Positions 8,801-17,730 are shown, counted from the first letter of the stretch. The stretch: DNA of 64,000 bases from Tenacibaculum sp. Bg11-29 (GCF_002836595.1 NZ_PJBB01000003.1:4314501-4378500); one strand, 5' to 3'. A program made the numbers and translations. The notes: generated by a model not told the origin, from the letters alone.

Positions 8801-8917
8801 TCTACCGTACCTAAAGTTTACAACAAATAAATCTTGACTCTCGCATAAATCTACTTCATAAACTTTGTCTGATTTTTCGTCTGAAAAATATAATTTTTTC
8901 TGTTTAATTAATTTCAA
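5897..8917 (-). CDS. WGR-domain and HEAT/ARM-repeat protein of the retron operon
   Basis: This 1006-residue protein opens with a WGR domain (about residues 1-80, core FRYGRRG at 35-41, with Tyr in place of Trp), a fold found in PARPs and MolR-like proteins and thought to bind nucleic acid. The remainder is a long alpha-helical solenoid with HEAT/ARM-like repeats. There are no membrane segments. The start codon is TTG: the only nearby upstream in-frame ATG (8924-8926) is followed at once by a stop. It is first in the retron operon and sits 82 bases after thiF. By analogy with other retrons it may be the toxic effector or a scaffold holding RT-msDNA; the sequence shows no catalytic motif. Confidence 0.85.
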   Translation of the reverse strand: MKLIKQKKLYFSDEKSDKVYEVDLCESQDLFVVNFRYGRRGANLREGTKTVFPVSYEEAQKTFNSLVESKEKKGYSEILQESIKVDESLHKDENTARKETILKYLAQAIKGTYTRNWKVSKIIARVGVLKIREAIPQIAQFIHSLDEFEQYNTITVLAEFNQSNYVAEILKVFKNHHLKTIVGRVACAYILRYGSAKDKQIVHAEVAKHISEEEITPLALQFLGKNKENPMFLFYAYLYAYDNDTLRDELFKLLEKVPLKVNTFKSIRYIYRAACIINDTHFFALLSKQIAIGKAGYTSDYPSVKGEWVYAFEEKKKQNPGIAFSGKTKDYFTKNSYKYIYNLSVENQETYIQYATEILCVLDDDEDQVTESVEHDYVYNPATRNYDVEKKCYPKYHQFSALMYILYGSSSRFKEQKNKWYYIESTTNEVVREEMLSSVWNKKPTEVLYILANAKSTIAVDFCLRIIKDNSHFLENLSDEIFSKLLAHKHPKVLDLVTALLEEKYATSQPEETILITLLSSKNDKAVELGLNWLKKYKTSYLISSSLVTKLLLTDEVLVIDYLRDVYQKSIAYNTILSIDYLQELFKESSNYSLDFLIAVNYLIGNTLFGKLLSGTPVKVIVELAASNSVTNKLFAINLAKHNATPAYDLFKENYKEYITSEEEVLRSAGIELLTHFPDKYLIENKQDIVSFCFSEYSEVRKAIRPTVDRLTKLDSEFKDGLLKQLLAYITEDENYEGLHENCYETLIQLYGADLKELSKEGIITLVLSKYEFAQKLGTPIFESSISMSALSMSDLIRLAHSDVFSIRTGLQTYFKNNVARVNYELEEALPIFNTNWQDVIDWGCDYFSEHIDAKNWTVQMLLYVCDHVKEQVQYLGRSMAVKHFSEEKGLPLLVSLQEHPAKSMQFFTTNYLDTYASDNVGVILKLEDYFKTTLFYINSNRATKTRVYSFLEKESKKYKEVALMTVRILNTILDTKTVTDKDKIIDILLTISEKHSDVAIPLLIK

Positions 8918-8999
8918 GCTTTACATTTTTTTACACTCTAAATATATAACTTATTTAGAACAAGATAAATTTCTTTATATATCTTTTATAAAAAAATAA
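8918..8999 (-). other. thiF-retron intergenic region without a clear terminator or promoter
   Basis: The 82 bases between thiF and the retron operon are A/T-only in long runs. A 7-bp hairpin is visible (arms CTAAATA and TATTTAG near 8940-8960), but it has no GC-rich stem or T-run of a terminator. No TAnnTTTG box is seen on the minus strand. Read-through from the thiamine operon is therefore possible. Confidence 0.4.
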
Positions 9000-10055
9000 T
9001 TACATGAAACCTCCTTTTAAGTTTACAAAACTCATACCTAAATTTTCATCTTCTAAAAACGCTATCGCCCTTTTACTTCGCATACCTGATTTACAATACA
9101 CTACAAGTGGTTTATCTGTTTTTAACTCTTTAAAACGTTGTGGTAATTCTCCTAATGGAATATGTTGTCCGTTAATATAATTTTGTTCACGTTCCCAATT
9201 TTCACGTACGTCTAATAAATTATACTTAGCTATATTATTTTGTAATTCATCTAAAGTAATTTCATTTTCAATAGTATGTATTCCACAGAAAAAGTCGTAA
9301 TCTTTTTCTAATTCAGTGATCTCTATATTTGCTGATTTTTCAAATTTTAATAGCATTTGACGCATACTTAAAGTATCATACATCAATAGTATATTTGCTA
9401 ACACCTCACCTATTTCTAAAATAATTTTAATCGTTTCGTTTGCTTGTAAACTTCCTATAATTCCTGGTAACACACCTAAAACACCAATTTGTGAACAGTT
9501 TGGTGATTCATCTGGTTTTGGTGGTGTTGGATATAAACATCTGTACGTAGCGCTTCCTTTATAATTAAAAACACTTACTTGTCCTTCAAATTTAAAGATT
9601 GCACCATACACCAATGGTTTGTTTGTTATTACCGCAGCATCATTTGTTAAGTATCTTGTGGAAAAGTTATCACTTCCATCTACAATTACATCATATTTAT
9701 TGAATAATGAAATGGCATTTTCTCTCGTCAATTTTTCTTTATAAACAGAAAAATTCACAAAGGGATTTAATTTTGATAAGCGTTTTGCTGCTGTTTCAGC
9801 TTTAGAAAAACCAATATCATCAATTCTGTATAAAATTTGACGTTGTAAATTACTTTGATCAACTACATCATCATCTATAATTCCGATGTTTCCAACACCT
9901 ACTGCTGTTAAATATTGCAATACAGGGCAACCCAATCCGCCAGCTCCTATTACCAAAACCTTCGCTTGTTTTAATTTTAATTGCCCTTTTTCTCCTATTT
10001 TATCTAAAATAAGATGACGGTTGTATTGTTTTTGTTCCTGCGCTGTTAACTTCAT
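9000..10055 (-). CDS. thiF: ThiF/MoeB-type sulfur-carrier adenylyltransferase with rhodanese domain
   Basis: This E1-like enzyme adenylates the C-terminal Gly of ThiS so that it can accept sulfur. The 351-residue protein has the nucleotide fold GAGGLG (37-42), the DDDVVD and SNLQRQ segments typical of MoeB/ThiF, and a C-terminal rhodanese domain (about 255-351) with active-site Cys321 in CKSGMRS, so adenylation and sulfur transfer are fused. The rhodanese domain stops right after GGFM, which is short but near the usual end. As the last gene of the thiamine operon it fits thiF; the alternative is a molybdopterin MoeB/MoeZ, but no moa/moe genes are present. Confidence 0.88.
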   Translation of the reverse strand: MKLTAQEQKQYNRHLILDKIGEKGQLKLKQAKVLVIGAGGLGCPVLQYLTAVGVGNIGIIDDDVVDQSNLQRQILYRIDDIGFSKAETAAKRLSKLNPFVNFSVYKEKLTRENAISLFNKYDVIVDGSDNFSTRYLTNDAAVITNKPLVYGAIFKFEGQVSVFNYKGSATYRCLYPTPPKPDESPNCSQIGVLGVLPGIIGSLQANETIKIILEIGEVLANILLMYDTLSMRQMLLKFEKSANIEITELEKDYDFFCGIHTIENEITLDELQNNIAKYNLLDVRENWEREQNYINGQHIPLGELPQRFKELKTDKPLVVYCKSGMRSKRAIAFLEDENLGMSFVNLKGGFM

Positions 10056-10071
10056 TTCTTCTTCTGTTATA

Positions 10072-10410
10072 TTATTTTCTTCTAATTAAAAAAGAATTAA
10101 ATGACTTTGTAGACTTCATTTGTTGTTGCCAAAATAATAAAGGAAATGAGATTATTAATGTTGCTATTACACCATAAAAGATACTCAATCCTATTGATAA
10201 AACAACTCCTATTCCAATTCCTATTAGTAATATTTTTTTATCTATTTCTGCTTTAATGTCATTAACATGTTTTTTATCTGTTTTTCCACAACTCAGACAG
10301 TTTATAGAAAACTCTGAGCCTTTTTCCATTTGCAAATCAGGTCTTGTTTGAGATTTTGACTTTATAATCACATCTTTCTTACATGACATACAATTTGTAT
10401 ATAATTTCAT
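10072..10410 (-). CDS. Small membrane protein with zinc-ribbon-like CxxC pairs, in the thi operon
   Basis: I do not recognise this 112-residue protein. It has two CxxC pairs (CMSC at 7-10, CLSC at 38-41), suggesting a zinc ribbon or a metal/redox site, then two hydrophobic segments (about 60-78 and 81-98) and a basic tail, so it is probably a small inner-membrane protein. It lies between thiH and thiF with 18 and 16 bases to its neighbours, so it is cotranscribed under the TPP riboswitch. A role in thiazole sulfur transfer, metal supply or thiamine transport could be imagined, but nothing in the sequence shows it. Confidence 0.75.
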   Translation of the reverse strand: MKLYTNCMSCKKDVIIKSKSQTRPDLQMEKGSEFSINCLSCGKTDKKHVNDIKAEIDKKILLIGIGIGVVLSIGLSIFYGVIATLIISFPLLFWQQQMKSTKSFNSFLIRRK

Positions 10411-10428
10411 TTTTTATTTACTTAGCAA

Positions 10429-11547
10429 TTAATTTTTAAAGGCTTCCCAATCTTTCCAAACAACTTCTAACCCTTGCTCTTTTAGCATTTTCACAACCTC
10501 TTCGGTACTTCGTTCATCAGAAATTTCAAACTGCTCTAACGATTGTGGTTCTACTGAATAACCTCCTGGGTTTGTTTTTGATTCTGCACTGATAGATGTA
10601 GTTCCTAAATTAACAATATTATTTCTAAAAACTTCACTTTCTCTTGTTGACATTGATAATTCTATATCTTCATCAAACAAACGAAATGCACAAATTAATT
10701 GTACTAAATCTGAATCAGTCATTTCTACTTTTGGTTCTAATCCGCCAGAATGTGGTCGTAACCTTGGAAACGAAATAGAATACTTCGTTTTCCAATATGT
10801 TTTTTGTAAATACTTTAAATGTAATGCTGTAAAAAAACTATCGGCACGCCAATCTTCTAATCCGAATAAAGCACCTAAACCTATTTTATGAATTCCTGCT
10901 TTTCCTAATCTATCTGGCGTATCTAAACGATAATTAAAATTAGATTTTTTTCCCTTTGGATGATGTTTCTTATACGCTGCTCTATGATACGTTTCTTGAT
11001 ATACCAACACCGCATACAATCCTGCATCAATTAACGATTCATATTCATCCTGATCTAAAGGTTGCACTTCAATCGTAATATTTGAAAATTGAGAACGAAT
11101 TAATTGAATAGCATTTTTTATATAAGAAACTCCTACAGTTTTATTCGCTTCACCTGTAACTAACAATATATGGTCATAGCCTTTTTCTTTTAAAAAAGCG
11201 ACTTCTTTTAAAATTTCTGGATCAGTTAACGTACGTCTAGGTATTTTATTAGTCATACTAAAACCACAGTATGTACAAATATTCTGACATTCGTTACTTA
11301 AATACATTGGCGCATACATTTGTATGGTATTTCCAAATCGTTTTTTAGTAAGTAAACTACTCTTCTGTGCCATTTGCTCGATGTACGGACGTGCAGCTGG
11401 AGATATTAAGGCTTTAAAATCTTCTAAATCAAGTTTATCTTTTGATAAAGCATGTTCTACCTCAACGGTTGTTTTATGAAAGATGCTTTTTAAAGTATCT
11501 TCCCAATTATAAGTATCGAATGTTGTTTTAAAATTTTGTTTTACCAC
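10429..11547 (-). CDS. thiH: 2-iminoacetate synthase ThiH
   Basis: A radical SAM enzyme that cleaves tyrosine to dehydroglycine (2-iminoacetate) and p-cresol for thiazole synthesis under low-oxygen conditions. The 372-residue protein has the 4Fe-4S motif C87-x3-C91-x2-C94, followed by GFSMTNKIPR, as expected of ThiH. The length is typical. It follows thiG in the operon with a 109-base gap that holds a palindromic repeat. Having ThiH rather than the glycine oxidase ThiO indicates the tyrosine-dependent route. Confidence 0.95.
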   Translation of the reverse strand: MVKQNFKTTFDTYNWEDTLKSIFHKTTVEVEHALSKDKLDLEDFKALISPAARPYIEQMAQKSSLLTKKRFGNTIQMYAPMYLSNECQNICTYCGFSMTNKIPRRTLTDPEILKEVAFLKEKGYDHILLVTGEANKTVGVSYIKNAIQLIRSQFSNITIEVQPLDQDEYESLIDAGLYAVLVYQETYHRAAYKKHHPKGKKSNFNYRLDTPDRLGKAGIHKIGLGALFGLEDWRADSFFTALHLKYLQKTYWKTKYSISFPRLRPHSGGLEPKVEMTDSDLVQLICAFRLFDEDIELSMSTRESEVFRNNIVNLGTTSISAESKTNPGGYSVEPQSLEQFEISDERSTEEVVKMLKEQGLEVVWKDWEAFKN

Positions 11548-11571
11548 AATTTACTTTTTTAATGCTGTCAT

Positions 11572-11655
11572 CGTCATTGCGAATTAAATAAAATGGAATA
11601 AAGCAATCTGCTTACTATTGTAAAAGATTACTTCGTCGTACCTCCTCGTAATAAC
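11572..11655. repeat. Dispersed palindromic repeat, copy 1 (thiG-thiH)
   Basis: An imperfect palindrome of about 85 bases. The left half reads CGTCATTGCGA then AAGCAATCT, and the right half reads AGATTACTTCGTCGT then CCTCGTAATAAC. It matches copy 2 at 14012 and half-copy 3 at 14723. It resembles the non-coding REP-like repeats common in Bacteroidota genomes, from memory. It ends 1 base before the thiG stop. Confidence 0.75.
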
Positions 11656-11656
11656 C

Positions 11657-12427
11657 TTAATTCAGAAACGACGTTAACGGACTGCTTGCTTCAGCTTGCT
11701 GCCTTATTGGAGCTAATTTTGCTTCATAAGCCATTCTACCTGCTTCTACCGCCATTTTAAACGCCTTTGCCATTGCTACTGGGTTTTTAGATACTGCAAT
11801 CGCCGTATTTACCAACACCGCATCTGCTCCCAATTCCATTGCGTATGCTGCATGTGATGGTGCTCCAATACCTGCATCGACAATTACAGGAACATTAGAC
11901 TGTTCGATAATTATTTCTAAAAAATCTTGTGTTTTTAAGCCTTTATTACTTCCTATCGGTGCACCTAATGGCATTACGCATTGTGTTCCTACCTCTTCTA
12001 AACGCTTACATAAAACAGGATCGGCATGAATATAAGGCATTACTATAAATCCTAATTTCACCAATTCTTCTGCCGCTTTTAATGTTTCAATAGCGTCAGG
12101 TAATAAATACCTAGGATCGGGATGTATTTCTAATTTCACCCAATTTGTTTCTAACGCTTCTCTAGATAATTCTGCTGCAAAAACCGCTTCTTTTGCCGTT
12201 CTAACTCCAGATGTATTGGGTAATAAATTAATATGAGCATGATTTAAATGCCCTAAAATATCATCTTCTTTATTTTGAACATCTACTCTTTTTAAAGCAA
12301 CAGTTACCAATTCGCTTTCAGAAGCTAACAATGCTTCTTTCATCAAGATTGAAGAACTAAATTTCCCTGTTCCTGTGAATAAACGTGATGTAAATTCTTT
12401 ATCTGCTATTTTTAAATACTGATTCAT
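11657..12427 (-). CDS. thiG: Thiazole synthase ThiG
   Basis: ThiG condenses 1-deoxy-xylulose 5-phosphate, dehydroglycine and sulfur from thiocarboxylated ThiS into the thiazole phosphate. The 256-residue TIM-barrel has the Schiff-base lysine in WVKLEIHPD (K98) and the phosphate-binding GAPIGSNKG and [11 protein letters not shown] segments. Length and motifs are normal. It is in the operon between thiE and thiH. Confidence 0.96.
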   Translation of the reverse strand: MNQYLKIADKEFTSRLFTGTGKFSSSILMKEALLASESELVTVALKRVDVQNKEDDILGHLNHAHINLLPNTSGVRTAKEAVFAAELSREALETNWVKLEIHPDPRYLLPDAIETLKAAEELVKLGFIVMPYIHADPVLCKRLEEVGTQCVMPLGAPIGSNKGLKTQDFLEIIIEQSNVPVIVDAGIGAPSHAAYAMELGADAVLVNTAIAVSKNPVAMAKAFKMAVEAGRMAYEAKLAPIRQQAEASSPLTSFLN

Positions 12428-12486
12428 CTTATTTCTTATTAGGTTGATCGTAGTTGAGACCTTTTTATAATTTTTTTAAAATAAAA

Positions 12487-12512
12487 ATCGCTCGACTGCG
12501 CTCGAAGAGACA
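12487..12512. repeat. Short dispersed repeat CTCGACTGCGCTCGA family, copy 1
   Basis: This thiE-thiG gap element reads CTCGACTGCGCTCGAAGAGACA-like, with the self-complementary core CGACTGCGCTCG-like. Related copies are at 13941 (same orientation) and 14803 (opposite orientation), all between thi genes. Confidence 0.65.
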
Positions 12513-12519
12513 TATAAAA

Positions 12520-13167
12520 CTACTTGTCATCCATTTTATACACTTGCTCTTGCATACTTGGAGCACTTAAAATTTTATGAAAAACAGGAATACTTGTAAA
12601 ATCATTTGTTATTGCTCCTGATACTGCTACACCATAAACACCAGCATGTACAATTCCTGCAACATCATCTAAAGTAATACCACCAATGGCTATTATTGGA
12701 GTTTCTGTTTCTAACTCTTCAACTATTTTCTTGTATCCTTCAACTCCTAAAACAGGACTTAAATTCTTTTTAGTTTCTGTGAATTGAAAAGGGCCTAAAC
12801 CAATGTAATCAACTTTTTTATCAAGTAATTTTTTACAATCTTCTAACGTATTTGCTGTTCCACCAATTGAATAAAACTTACCCAAATAATCGCGAACTTT
12901 TAACGGACATGCATCTTTTTCTCCTAAATGAACACCATCTGCTTTTACTTCTTTAGCAACTTTATAGTAATCGTTTATAATTAATCGCGTTTGAAAATGC
13001 ATTGTTATTTCTCTCGCTTGCTTTGCTGTTTCTAAAATCGTTTTAGGATCAAAACCTTTTAAACGAAGTTGCACCCATTCCGCTCCAGATGCACAAGAAT
13101 TTTGTATATTATCTAAATGCTCTTGAGCCGTTTTGCCTTGTGTTATATACTGTAATTTACTTATCAT
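12520..13167 (-). CDS. thiE: Thiamine phosphate synthase ThiE
   Basis: ThiE joins HMP pyrophosphate with thiazole phosphate to make thiamine phosphate. The 215-residue TIM-barrel shows QLRLK (33-37), RLIINDYY (from 61), DGVHLGE (77-83) and the GLGPFQFTETK phosphate/PPi loop, all typical of functional ThiE. It overlaps closely with thiD upstream (1 base between) and so is translationally linked. A second ThiE-like protein is coded at 14057; this copy has the better catalytic motifs. Confidence 0.93.
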   Translation of the reverse strand: MISKLQYITQGKTAQEHLDNIQNSCASGAEWVQLRLKGFDPKTILETAKQAREITMHFQTRLIINDYYKVAKEVKADGVHLGEKDACPLKVRDYLGKFYSIGGTANTLEDCKKLLDKKVDYIGLGPFQFTETKKNLSPVLGVEGYKKIVEELETETPIIAIGGITLDDVAGIVHAGVYGVAVSGAITNDFTSIPVFHKILSAPSMQEQVYKMDDK

Positions 13168-13168
13168 A

Positions 13169-13924
13169 TTATTTGTAATTATGGGTTCCTAAGAGAGATT
13201 CATTTGAATTTAAAAATTGTTCTGTATACCATTTCGTGTTTTTACAAGCATCTTCTAAAGGAATATCTAGCGCTAAGTTTGCCGCCAATGCCGATGACAA
13301 AACACAACCGCTTCCATGCTTTTCAAAAACAGTTTCAGCGATAGGCGGAATATTCATTTTTACTATTTTACTATAATATACTTCGTCCCATCCTTTTTTA
13401 TCTTCTCTATGACCTCCTTTTAAATAAATATTTGTTCTTTCTGAAATGAACTCAATCGTCTCTTCTATGTTTTTACTAGGAAATAATTCTTGTATTTCGT
13501 TATAATTTGGTGTAATAATAGTACAATTGCATAATACTTTTTCAAATATATTTAGACTTCCATCTTCATGGAAATCAAACCCTGCACTTGCTTTTAAGAT
13601 TGGGTCTAAAACTATTTTTATCTCCGGATTTAACTTTTTTAAAGTTAGAACGACTTCTAATAAAATATCCCAAGATTGAATGATTCCTATTTTTACTACA
13701 GAAATTGAAAAACGTTCAAACAATGTTTCAATCTGAGCTATTATGATTTGTTTATCTATCCAAACACAATCTTTAAATGTAATATCATTTTGAACAGTAA
13801 CGGCGGTACATACTGATAGCCCGTACAAACCATGCGCTTCAAATGTTTTAATATCTGAAGTAATTCCTGCTCCGCTTGATGGGTCTAAACCTGCAATGGT
13901 TAGTATGTAATTTTTATTATTCAA
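13169..13924 (-). CDS. thiD: Hydroxymethylpyrimidine (phosphate) kinase ThiD
   Basis: ThiD phosphorylates HMP and HMP phosphate to give HMP pyrophosphate for ThiE. The 251-residue ribokinase-family protein begins with the AGLDPSSGAG substrate loop (residues 11-20) and carries the catalytic anion-hole motif KHGSGC near the C-terminus. It is separated from the upstream TenI-like gene by 132 bases with two repeat elements. Fusion or separate forms both occur in Bacteroidota; this is the stand-alone form. Confidence 0.95.
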   Translation of the reverse strand: MNNKNYILTIAGLDPSSGAGITSDIKTFEAHGLYGLSVCTAVTVQNDITFKDCVWIDKQIIIAQIETLFERFSISVVKIGIIQSWDILLEVVLTLKKLNPEIKIVLDPILKASAGFDFHEDGSLNIFEKVLCNCTIITPNYNEIQELFPSKNIEETIEFISERTNIYLKGGHREDKKGWDEVYYSKIVKMNIPPIAETVFEKHGSGCVLSSALAANLALDIPLEDACKNTKWYTEQFLNSNESLLGTHNYK

Positions 13925-13940
13925 ATTATTTTTTATTTAG

Positions 13941-13966
13941 TTCTCGACTTCGCTCGAACTGACAGA
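13941..13966. repeat. Short dispersed repeat CTCGACTGCGCTCGA family, copy 2
   Basis: Reads TTCTCGACTTCGCTCGAAC then TGACAG, 15 bases after the thiD start. It is the same family and orientation as the element at 12487. Confidence 0.65.
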
Positions 13967-14011
13967 GCAACAAAATTATTTAATTATACTTTTTTATAAT
14001 AACTTTTTACT

Positions 14012-14086
14012 TGTCATTGCGAATAGCATGAAGCAATCTATTATTCTACTGACAGATTACATCGTCGTTTCCTCCTCGTAATGACG
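14012..14086. repeat. Dispersed palindromic repeat, copy 2, reaching into the TenI-like gene
   Basis: The left half has GTCATTGCGA and AAGCAATCT, and the right half AGATTAC, ATCGTCGTTTCC, CCTCGTAATGACG. It is a close relative of copy 1. The right half overlaps the last ten or so codons of the gene at 14057-14659, so the repeat supplies the stop codon and C-terminal residues. Confidence 0.75.
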
Positions 14087-14659
14087 CTTAATTTTTTTAA
14101 AACTCTCTACAGGGTTTTCGGTATTCCAAACACCTCCTAAAACTCCTATTCCTTCAAAACCTAATTGAATTGTTTCAGCTATAGTTTCGGTGTTAATTCC
14201 TCCCATTCCAACAATTGGTTTATCAATATTTGTTACATCAAACCCTCGTCCTTCATACCCTTCTTTTGAAATAGATGAAAAAACTGGACTTAATAAATGG
14301 TAATCAAACTCAATATCACAAGCTGCTAACTCTTCTGGTTCATGAAAAGAACTACTCATGGTTTTTCCTAACATATTTAGCCCTATAAAATATCTACTTC
14401 CGTTTTCTAAAGCATCTCGCCTTTTTTGTTCTTGAAAATGGATTCCTTTTAAATTGAATTCATTTGTTAACTCATGAAAATAATGAACAACTATTTTAGT
14501 ATGATATTTTTTTTCTATCTGATTTAAATACGAAACATGCGCTTCATAATCTTTAAATGGTTTTCTAAGATGATAATATTGTAACCCTGCTTCAAATAAT
14601 TGGTGCAGAATTACAATTTCATTTTCTACATCTTTTTCTGGGGCAATAAGTACAATCAT
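14057..14659 (-). CDS. TenI/ThiE-like thiamine phosphate synthase paralogue
   Basis: This 200-residue TIM-barrel is a ThiE/TenI homologue: YHLRKP (residues about 29-34), GIHFQE and GMGGI near the end are recognisable. The RLIIND segment of true ThiE is replaced by KIVVHYFHEL and the PPi loop is altered, so it may be a TenI-type thiazole tautomerase instead of a second synthase. TenI aromatises the ThiG product. The C-terminus RHYEEETTM is encoded by a dispersed palindromic repeat and so is probably not conserved. It lies between thiC and thiD with repeat-rich gaps on both sides. Confidence 0.82.
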   Translation of the reverse strand: MIVLIAPEKDVENEIVILHQLFEAGLQYYHLRKPFKDYEAHVSYLNQIEKKYHTKIVVHYFHELTNEFNLKGIHFQEQKRRDALENGSRYFIGLNMLGKTMSSSFHEPEELAACDIEFDYHLLSPVFSSISKEGYEGRGFDVTNIDKPIVGMGGINTETIAETIQLGFEGIGVLGGVWNTENPVESFKKIKRHYEEETTM

Positions 14660-14722
14660 ATTAGTTTGATTTTAGTAACTACTAATTTTCTGTAAAAATA
14701 ATCTAATTTATTATTGAAATGC

Positions 14723-14757
14723 TAGATTACTTCATCGTTTCCTCCTCGTAATGACAG
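14723..14757. repeat. Dispersed palindromic repeat, copy 3 (half element)
   Basis: Only the right half is clear: AGATTACTTCATCGTTTCC then CCTCGTAATGACAG. The left arm in the bases before it is degenerate. Confidence 0.65.
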
Positions 14758-14802
14758 ATGTTTTTTTCGGGTTAGGGATTGTAGTGGCATCCTTTTTTAT
14801 TG

Positions 14803-14829
14803 TCACCTTGAGCGAAGTCGAAAGGTTAA
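14803..14829. repeat. Short dispersed repeat CTCGACTGCGCTCGA family, copy 3, inverted
   Basis: Reads TGTCACCTTGAGCGAAGTCG then AAAGG, the reverse complement type of the elements at 12487 and 13941. It lies between thiC and the TenI-like gene. Confidence 0.65.
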
Positions 14830-14860
14830 ACAATAAAAAAGATATAACGAAAAGCACGAC

Positions 14861-14883
14861 TACGCCTTTTTTCAAGGCGTAGG
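14861..14883. other. Hairpin just downstream of thiC
   Basis: Perfect 9-bp arms CTACGCCTT and AAGGCGTAG around a 5-base loop, 15 bases after the thiC stop. There is no following T-run on the minus strand, so it may be an mRNA 3'-end stabiliser or processing site more than a terminator. Confidence 0.6.
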
Positions 14884-14898
14884 AACCTCCTAATTATT

Positions 14899-16993
<2,095 letters not shown>

Positions 16994-17031
16994 ATTTATA
17001 TAATATTACTGTAAACCGAATGGTAGTAACT

Positions 17032-17047
17032 CGATATAATTTTATCG
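17032..17047 (-). promoter_or_regulatory. Candidate expression-platform hairpin of the TPP riboswitch
   Basis: Arms CGATA (17032-17036) and TATCG (17043-17047) lie between the riboswitch aptamer and the thiS start. An alternative TATC-TTC-GATA pairing with the 3' side of the aptamer (17041-17053 region) is possible, so the two could be mutually exclusive. Without a T-run, translational control is more likely than termination. Confidence 0.45.
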
Positions 17048-17052
17048 AAGAT

Positions 17053-17133
17053 AACTTTTCCCTACGCTGGTATTAACCAAATCAGGTTCTAAGGATTTTT
17101 CTCAAACTAATTTAATAGCTACTCCTAAAGTTT
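17053..17133 (-). promoter_or_regulatory. TPP (THI-box) riboswitch
   Basis: On the minus strand the conserved TPP aptamer is plain: the TTGAGA-type element, then ACCTGATTTGG and TAATACCAGCGTAGGGA. P1 pairs AACTTT (17127-17132) with AAAGTT (17053-17058). It is 60 bases before thiS and would shut off the whole thi operon when thiamine pyrophosphate is plentiful. Confidence 0.96.
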
Positions 17134-17139
17134 ACATGA

Positions 17140-17168
17140 CAAATGTATTCTTATTTTTTAAAAAACAA
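17140..17168 (-). promoter_or_regulatory. Promoter of the thiamine operon
   Basis: On the minus strand a -33 TTG (17166-17168) lies 18 bases upstream of TACATTTG (17140-17147), a perfect TAnnTTTG -7 box. Transcription would start almost at the first base of the riboswitch P1 helix. Confidence 0.7.
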
Positions 17169-17690
17169 GTTTTTTATTCTTGTTATTTAATACTCCTTCT
17201 CAATTATCATTCGCTTATACCTAAAAAACAAACAGTTAAAACCTTTTCATAAAAACAACTCTTTTTTTCTTATACTTTTAACATATAAAACACATAAAAG
17301 GTGGAGTAAAAACCACTTGAAAAACGTTTTCTATGAGATAATTTATAGGATACGCTAACCGAAAAGCCTTATGAGTAGGTAAACTAACCAAACTTATTAT
17401 AAATACTAAAACATAAGCAAAAAAGAAACATTTGAAGATGGATTGGCTGCTTACCTCTCTTTAATAGCAGAAAATCATAAAGTATTTAATGGGGCATTAA
17501 ACGGATTGTAGACGTAATTTACACATCAAGTTAAGTATTAATGTAAATTGTATTTGATATAAATTATCGTTTTAAGTGCGTTGCTTCGATACCTCTTTCT
17601 AAGGTTATTTGGTAAGCAATTGTTGATATTTATCAATCTTTATACGGTAGATCTCAAATTAATTACGCTAAATATAATTAGTATAATTAA
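17169..17690. other. Non-coding stretch, possibly a decayed gene
   Basis: About 520 bases between the thi promoter and the arginase terminator hold no intact gene. A short plus-strand reading frame near 17420-17510 (ending FNGALNGL then stop) and fragments near 17600-17680 look protein-like in places but are broken by stops and shifts. I cannot name a parent family. Confidence 0.35.
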
Positions 17691-17691
17691 T

Positions 17692-17730
17692 AAAAGCCTG
17701 TCTTTTTTACTAAAAGGACAGGCTTTGTTT
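17692..17730 (-). terminator. Terminator after the arginase gene
   Basis: Perfect 10-bp stem AAAGCCTGTC (17693-17702) with GACAGGCTTT (17717-17726), A/T-rich flanks, 18 bases beyond the arginase stop. Confidence 0.8.

Noticed and set aside
14861..14883. Hairpin after thiC as an intrinsic terminator
   Set aside because: There is no T-run on the minus strand, and the downstream thi genes need read-through.
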